Shown: positions 14,797 to 19,445 of the stretch, piece by piece | Position numbering within the stretch: the first letter of the stretch is position 1 | How the letters are laid out: every line of letters starts with the position of its first letter | Assembly: GCA_030825745.1 (NCBI GenBank) | Contig: JAPJPH010000005.1 | Location: 1 to 19,445 of the forward strand | Length of the DNA: 19,445 nt | From: Anaerococcus sp. | GTDB lineage: Bacteria > Bacillota > Clostridia > Tissierellales > Peptoniphilaceae | Direction: 5' to 3' | Notes under the pieces: generated by a model | What the model was told of the DNA's origin: nothing | Databases searched by the model: none | What the model saw: the letters and a program-made list of their open reading frames with translations, nothing else | Program-made: the position numbers and the translations under genes

Positions 14797-16164
14797 CTAA
14801 TCTAAATATTTTTCTATAAGCTTATCATCAATCCTCTTAAGCTCACTTTTTGGTATTAGTTTAAGTAGGGACCAGCCTAAATCTAGGGTCTCTTCTATGG
14901 ACCTATTGGTGTAATAACCTTGGTTGATGTATTTTTCTTCAAATTCTTTGGCAAATTTGGCAAAGGCTAGGTCGGCTTCTGATAAAGCAGAGTCTCCTAA
15001 GATTTTTTGAAGCTCTCTTGCATCAACACCTGATGCATAGGCTGCATAGATTTGGTTCATTGTATCTGCATGGTCTTCCCTGGTTTTTTTATCTCCTATA
15101 CCCTTATCTTTTAGTCTGGATAAGGATGGTAGGATTGATACTGGAGGCTCGACCCCTTGGTTATATAACTCACGGTCTAGGATAATTTGTCCTTCTGTTA
15201 TATAGCCTGTTAGGTCAGGGATTGGATGGGTTATATCATCTTCTGGCATGGATAGGATTGGAATTTGAGTTATAGTTCCTGCTTTGCCACGAAGCTTTCC
15301 AGCTCTTTCATAGATGGTTGATAGGTCTGTATATAAATAACCTGGGTAACCACGACGACCTGGTACTTCCTTACGGGCAGCTGATACCTCACGAAGAGCT
15401 TCTGCGTAGTTGGTCATATCTGTCATGATTACTAAAACTTGCATGTCCTTTTCAAAGGCTAGGTACTCTGCAGCAGTTAGGGCCATCTTTGGTGTTGATA
15501 GACGTTCTATAGCAGGGTCATCTGCTAGGTTCATAAATAGGACTGAACGGTCTAGGGCCCCTGTTTTTCTAAAGTCATCCATGAAAAATTGTGCTTCTTC
15601 AAAGGTTATACCTATAGCTGCAAATACTACAGCAAAGCCCTCATCATCTGATAAAACCTTAGCTTGTCTAGCTATTTGGGCTGCTACTTGGTTATGTGGT
15701 AGACCATTTCCAGAAAATATAGGTAGCTTTTGGCCACGTACTAGGGTATTTAGACCATCTATGGTTGATATTCCGGTTTGGATAAACTCAGATGGGTAGT
15801 CCCTACTTACTGGATTTATGGCTACTCCATTTACATCTCTTTTTTCTTCTGGTATTATTTCTGGTCCATCATCTATGGCTTCTCCTAGTCCATTAAAGGC
15901 CCTACCTATCATATCTTCTGATACTCCAAGTTCTAGGGGACGACCTAAAAATCTTACTGAAGTTGATTTTAGGTTGATTCCTGTAGATCCTTCAAAAAGT
16001 TGGACCATGGCGTTATCTTTGTTTATTTCTATAACACGACCACGACGACGTTCGCCAGTTTGCATTTTTATATCTACTAGCTCATCAAAGTTGACCCCTT
16101 CAACTCCTTCAATTAGCATTAGAGGTCCGACTACTTCACTAACTGTTTTGTATTCTTTTAACAT
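14797..16164 (-). CDS. atpB: V-type ATP synthase/ATPase subunit B
   Basis: The 455-residue product is the non-catalytic B subunit of the A3B3 head. It lacks a Walker A lysine, as expected: the equivalent loop reads SGNGLPHNQ (151-159). The conserved arginine finger is Arg350 in PSLSRL, reaching into the catalytic site of the A subunit. Other family motifs are GRVIEIN (42-48), [18 protein letters not shown] (120-137) and [15 protein letters not shown] (268-282). Length is typical (about 455-465). Its ATG overlaps the A-subunit stop as TAATG (16162-16166) and a strong GGAGG lies within the end of the A gene, so A and B should be made in step. Confidence 0.97.
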   Translation of the reverse strand: MLKEYKTVSEVVGPLMLIEGVEGVNFDELVDIKMQTGERRRGRVIEINKDNAMVQLFEGSTGINLKSTSVRFLGRPLELGVSEDMIGRAFNGLGEAIDDGPEIIPEEKRDVNGVAINPVSRDYPSEFIQTGISTIDGLNTLVRGQKLPIFSGNGLPHNQVAAQIARQAKVLSDDEGFAVVFAAIGITFEEAQFFMDDFRKTGALDRSVLFMNLADDPAIERLSTPKMALTAAEYLAFEKDMQVLVIMTDMTNYAEALREVSAARKEVPGRRGYPGYLYTDLSTIYERAGKLRGKAGTITQIPILSMPEDDITHPIPDLTGYITEGQIILDRELYNQGVEPPVSILPSLSRLKDKGIGDKKTREDHADTMNQIYAAYASGVDARELQKILGDSALSEADLAFAKFAKEFEEKYINQGYYTNRSIEETLDLGWSLLKLIPKSELKRIDDKLIEKYLD

Positions 16165-17924
16165 TAAGCCTCCTCCTTAACTAATTGTGCTATTTCAGCA
16201 TCGATTTCTTCTTTGATTGAGTCAATCTTTTCTAGCTCATCTTCGCTTATTAGTTTTAATCTGGTTATCTTCTCACTTACTGCAAGTTTTTCTATTTTTT
16301 CTAGCTCAACTCCCTTGCCTAGGGCTTCAATGCTCTTATCATAGTTATATAAGATGGTATCTAGCATTTTTACCTGTTTGTTTAGTGAACAGTAGGTATC
16401 GACATCATGGAAGGCATTTTGTTGGAGGTAGTCTTCTCTGATTGATTTTGTAACATTTAGTTTTAATTTATCATCATCAGATAGGGCATCACGTCCTACT
16501 AGCCTTACTACTTCTTGTAAGGATGATTCTTGTTGAAGTAGGCTCATACATCTTTTTCTATTGGTAGAGAATTTTTCTTCTACATTTGTATCTATATATT
16601 GGTCTATCTTAGTTTGGTAGAGGGAGTATGATGATAGCCAGTTTATAGCTGGGAAGTGTCTTTGGTAGGAGAGGTCATAGTCTAAGCCCCAGAATACTTT
16701 TACTATACGTAAGGTAGCCTGGGTTACAGGTTCTGATAAGTCTCCTCCTGGAGGGGATACTGCTCCCATTACTGATAGGGATCCTATGTCATTTCTATTT
16801 CCTAAAACTTCTACCTTTCCAGCTCTTTCATAAAAGTCAGCTATTCTACTTGCAAGATAAGCAGGGAATCCCTCATCCCCAGGCATCTCTTCAAGTCTAC
16901 CACTCATCTCACGAAGGGCCTCTGCCCATCTAGATGTAGAATCAGCCATCATAGCTACGTTATAGCCCATATCTCTAAAATACTCTGCTAGGGTTATACC
17001 TGTATAAATACTAGCCTCCCTAGCTGCTACTGGCATGTTAGATGTGTTAGCTATAAGAACTGTTCTTTTCATTATTGATTCGCCGGTTTTTGGGTCTATA
17101 AGCTCAGGAAATTCGTTAAGTACGTCAGTCATCTCATTTCCACGCTCACCACATCCTACATATATTACTATGTCCGCATCGGCAAATTTTGCTATTTGGT
17201 GTTGGACTACTGTCTTTCCTGATCCAAATGGTCCAGGGATTGCTGCAGTACCACCCTTGGCTACTGGGAAGAAGGTATCTATTACCCTTTGACCTGTTAT
17301 AAGTAGCTCATCTGGGTCAAGTTTTCTTGAAGATGGTCTAGCCTGTCTAACTGGCCATATTTGAAGCATGGAAACTTCTTTATCCCCATCTTCAGTTTCT
17401 ATTATAGCAATGGTTTGATCAACCTTATACAGACCCTCTTTTATATCTTTAATAGTTCCTTTTATTCCAACTGGAACCATGATTTTGTGGGTTATGACTG
17501 TAGTTTCTTCTACACTACCTAGTATATCTCCACCTGATACCTCATCGCCTATCTTGGCAATAGCTTTAAATTCCCAATCCTTATCCCTGTCTAGGGCCTT
17601 TGAGGTTACCCCTCTTTTTAGGAATTCTCCTGCCAAGTCTTCTAGTTTTTCTAGGGGTCTTTGGATACCATCATACATTCTTTCAAGCATGCCTGGTCCA
17701 AGCTCTACTGATAGTGGGAATCCCTTAGATACTACCTCATCTCCAGGGCCTATACCTGTGGTTTCCTCATATACTTGGATGCTTGCAACATCTCCCCTCA
17801 TCTCTATTATTTCGCCGATGAGCTTATCTTTTGATACCTCAACCACATCGTAGATATTGGCATCAGATAAACCCTCTGCCTCTATTAGTGGTCCTGATAC
17901 TTTAGTGATTTTACCTTTATTCAA
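16164..17924 (-). CDS. atpA: V-type ATP synthase/ATPase catalytic subunit A
   Basis: The 586-residue product is the catalytic A subunit, which hydrolyses or makes ATP in the V1 head. The P-loop is GPFGSGKT (231-238), followed by the catalytic region [11 protein letters not shown] (255-265). The long non-homologous insert that marks A subunits lies between about residues 110 and 200 (EEKLxx-type region with THKIMVPVG). [15 protein letters not shown] and [22 protein letters not shown] are highly conserved. Length is normal (580-600). The start is a TTG at 17922-17924, supported by an AAAGGAG site (17931-17937) six bases before it and by correct alignment of the N-terminus ([15 protein letters not shown]). 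It lies 11 bases after the F-subunit gene. Confidence 0.97.
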   Translation of the reverse strand: MNKGKITKVSGPLIEAEGLSDANIYDVVEVSKDKLIGEIIEMRGDVASIQVYEETTGIGPGDEVVSKGFPLSVELGPGMLERMYDGIQRPLEKLEDLAGEFLKRGVTSKALDRDKDWEFKAIAKIGDEVSGGDILGSVEETTVITHKIMVPVGIKGTIKDIKEGLYKVDQTIAIIETEDGDKEVSMLQIWPVRQARPSSRKLDPDELLITGQRVIDTFFPVAKGGTAAIPGPFGSGKTVVQHQIAKFADADIVIYVGCGERGNEMTDVLNEFPELIDPKTGESIMKRTVLIANTSNMPVAAREASIYTGITLAEYFRDMGYNVAMMADSTSRWAEALREMSGRLEEMPGDEGFPAYLASRIADFYERAGKVEVLGNRNDIGSLSVMGAVSPPGGDLSEPVTQATLRIVKVFWGLDYDLSYQRHFPAINWLSSYSLYQTKIDQYIDTNVEEKFSTNRKRCMSLLQQESSLQEVVRLVGRDALSDDDKLKLNVTKSIREDYLQQNAFHDVDTYCSLNKQVKMLDTILYNYDKSIEALGKGVELEKIEKLAVSEKITRLKLISEDELEKIDSIKEEIDAEIAQLVKEEA

Positions 17925-17937
17925 ATTAAGCTCCTTT
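17922..17937 (-). promoter_or_regulatory. Ribosome binding site deciding the TTG start of subunit A
   Basis: On the minus strand AAAGGAG is followed by six bases (CTTAAT) and TTG. No ATG or GTG lies near enough to the site in this frame, so TTG is the best-supported start codon. A weaker start codon may tune A-subunit output. Confidence 0.8.
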
Positions 17938-18247
17938 AATCTAAAATGTTTGCTCCAACAGCCTTTTCTACTGATTTGTTTATATCAGCAAGACCTATTC
18001 CTAAAGATCCCTTATTAGATGGGATTAGGATTATTGTTGGAACCATTTCGTTTCTATATTTATCAATAGTTGATGGAATTTCTTTAGCAAGGCTTTCAGT
18101 TATAAAGATAAGACCAACTTCAGATTTCTCTAAATCTTTTATAATAGCCTTAGCCTCATTTCCATCAACTGCAGGATATACATTAACTCCTAGTGCCTTA
18201 AAGGCAAGTATGGAGTCCCTATCTCCTATTACTGCTAATTTATACAT
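17936..18247 (-). CDS. atpF: V-type ATP synthase/ATPase subunit F
   Basis: The 103-residue product is the F subunit (NtpG in the Enterococcus naming), a small Rossmann-like protein bound to the rotor shaft that helps regulate coupling. The N-terminus [19 protein letters not shown] (3-21) is diagnostic, followed by [11 protein letters not shown] near 45-55 and PTIILIPS near 70-77, the usual alternating strands. Length is typical (100-110). Its ATG lies inside the end of the C-subunit gene (8-base overlap, ATGTATAA), which implies coupled translation; the upstream ribosome binding site is weak. It precedes the A subunit, the standard bacterial order C-F-A-B-D. Confidence 0.93.
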   Translation of the reverse strand: MYKLAVIGDRDSILAFKALGVNVYPAVDGNEAKAIIKDLEKSEVGLIFITESLAKEIPSTIDKYRNEMVPTIILIPSNKGSLGIGLADINKSVEKAVGANILD

Positions 18248-19301
18248 TAGATTTTCTCAACCTTTCTAAAGTAGATTCCTTAGATAGAGAATTTAACTTT
18301 GATACAAAGATTATCCTAAGGTTTTTAATCTCTACTTCCTTACTAATTACATAATTGATTAAAACCATTGGACCATAGGTTTCACTTTTTGCCTCAGATG
18401 TAAAGTCTATTACATGAGTATCTATGGCTCTTTCTAGTCTTAGGATATTTTCATCCAAACTTTCATTATCATCAAGTTTTCTTAGATATTTACTAACCCT
18501 AGTTGTTCTTATATCAGCATAAAGTTTAGATAAGTCAACACCATAATCTGCTAATAGTTTTTCTTTATCTAGGAAGCCTCCATTTATTAGAGCCTTTTTT
18601 AGGGTCTCATAACTTTGATCTTGGCTTTTGATTCTTAAAAGTGTCTTTATATTTATAAGGTCAATTCTTTCTTTAGTAAATTCTGTAAGCCTATCTAGAC
18701 CAATGTCTTCTGCATCTTCTAATAAAGCCTTGTAAAATTGCCTATCTAGGTAGATATCTATATCCTGAGGGTTATTACTTTGCTTATATTTATCCAATAC
18801 ACTCTTGGCTATATTTAGGTATTTTTCGTTAACCAGTGCATCAGAGTTTGCCTTTAGTGAAGAGTTTTCTTCTATAACTTGTAATAATTTGGCATTTTTG
18901 TTTGCCTCTTTTATTAGGTTTTTCTTTATAAAGGCAAGGTCAATATTTCCTATATCTACATATAAGCTAGATAAGTCCTCATCTTGGACTATTTCTTTTA
19001 AGATAACTTTTAGGTTATGAAAGTTATATTCTTCTTCTAGATATAGGAGAATTCTCTTATCAGGACTTGTGTTATAGATACTCCTATAAACTCTTTTTAA
19101 CTCATTTTTTAGGATAAGCTCATAGTCAGTATCTTTAGCTAACTTAGTTAAAGAATCTCTATAAACTGTATCATTTAGAGCATCTAGGATTTCTTTTACA
19201 GAATTTAAGTCTATAAGTCTTTCTAGCTCACTTTTTTTGAGGAGATTTTTTTCATATATTCTTGTTGAAGTAGATGCGGATATATAGTCCTCTTTATTCA
19301 T
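18240..19301 (-). CDS. atpC: V-type ATP synthase/ATPase subunit C (AC39-like)
   Basis: The product of about 353 residues is the C subunit, an all-helical protein homologous to eukaryotic subunit d (AC39), which links the rotor shaft to the membrane ring. The N-terminus (EDYISASTSTRIYEKNLL) and the repeated helical pattern with charged surfaces fit the family; sequence conservation in this subunit is low, so identity also rests on its place between E and F. I chose the ATG at 19299-19301 because the GTG nine bases upstream (19308-19310) is part of the ribosome binding site GAGGTGAT itself. The gene starts 10 bases after the E-subunit stop codon. Confidence 0.88.
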   Translation of the reverse strand: MNKEDYISASTSTRIYEKNLLKKSELERLIDLNSVKEILDALNDTVYRDSLTKLAKDTDYELILKNELKRVYRSIYNTSPDKRILLYLEEEYNFHNLKVILKEIVQDEDLSSLYVDIGNIDLAFIKKNLIKEANKNAKLLQVIEENSSLKANSDALVNEKYLNIAKSVLDKYKQSNNPQDIDIYLDRQFYKALLEDAEDIGLDRLTEFTKERIDLINIKTLLRIKSQDQSYETLKKALINGGFLDKEKLLADYGVDLSKLYADIRTTRVSKYLRKLDDNESLDENILRLERAIDTHVIDFTSEAKSETYGPMVLINYVISKEVEIKNLRIIFVSKLNSLSKESTLERLRKSNV

Positions 19302-19311
19302 CTTAATCACC

Positions 19312-19443
19312 TCACTTAAATATTTTATCTGAAATTTCTTTTCTTAGCTCATCTTTGTTATCTTTTATTAAAGATTCAAAGCTATTATCATATTCTATAT
19401 TCTCTTTTCTAATAATAAAACCATGGTCACAAGATTCTTCTGA
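19312..19443 (-). CDS. atpE: V-type ATP synthase/ATPase subunit E, C-terminal fragment
   Basis: Only the last 43 codons are in the window; the gene enters from the right edge. The visible end (CDHGFIIRKENIEYDNSFES, then LIKDNKDELRKEISDKIFK) matches the C-terminus of the E subunit, the peripheral stator stalk: a GGxxx-type strand, a charged turn, then NSFE-(A/S)-LI and a terminal helix. The stop TGA (19312-19314) overlaps the ribosome binding site of the C-subunit gene. Position directly before C agrees with the usual K-E-C-F-A-B-D order. The operon's promoter and the I, K and other subunits lie outside the window. Confidence 0.88.
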   Translation of the reverse strand, partial: SEESCDHGFIIRKENIEYDNSFESLIKDNKDELRKEISDKIFK

Positions 19444-19445
19444 TA

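Noticed and set aside
15410..18269. Several plus-strand open frames of 70-130 codons across the V-ATPase operon
   Set aside because: They are antisense shadows of strongly conserved ATPase subunit genes, with no ribosome binding sites or recognisable proteins.

Overview
The window is AT-rich and has clostridial-type gene content: consensus AAGGAGG-like ribosome binding sites, heavy use of ATA, AGA and CTA codons, a lipoprotein with a classical lipobox, and a bacterial V-type ATPase operon. This fits a low-GC Gram-positive anaerobe. My best guess is an anaerobic coccus of the Anaerococcus/Peptoniphilus group; that is inferred from gene content, not from a marker gene.

Layout. Only the first locus (127-1793) is on the plus strand: a CoA-disulfide reductase/NADH oxidase-type flavoprotein with a C-terminal rhodanese domain, split by a one-base frameshift near 1150-1161. 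A bidirectional terminator (1817-1854) separates it from everything else, which is on the minus strand. Read in transcription order (high to low coordinates), the minus-strand units are: (1) a V-ATPase operon entering from the right edge, E (partial), C, F, A, B, D (19443 to 14137), ending in an intrinsic terminator; (2) an NhaC-family antiporter (13955-12345) with a long hairpin in its leader; (3) a CNNM/CorC-type CBS membrane protein (12249-10927) with its own near-consensus promoter and a terminator; (4) a large membrane-embedded alpha/beta hydrolase (10707-8695) with a good promoter, repeated GTTTGC motifs around its start site, and a terminator; (5) an ABC ATPase, a polytopic permease and a previously unlisted 53-residue membrane protein (8528-6500), closed by a terminator; (6) a four-gene operon (6290-1854): a lipoprotein fusing a solute-binding-like domain to a vWA domain, an XpaC-like membrane protein, a second membrane-anchored solute-binding-like protein, and a TelA-family protein.

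How the parts fit. The V-ATPase, NhaC antiporter and CNNM protein form a cation/energy block; whether the ATPase moves Na+ or H+ cannot be told because the K subunit lies outside. The TelA operon is the most interesting accessory unit. It places two related solute-binding-like domains outside the membrane, a complete vWA metal-ion site on one of them, a small two-helix membrane protein between, and a coiled-coil TelA protein inside, with no ABC transporter genes beside it. This looks like a trans-envelope sensing or stress-response module rather than an importer.

I see no rRNA, tRNA, CRISPR, insertion sequence, prophage or origin. No stretch over 300 bases lacks a gene.
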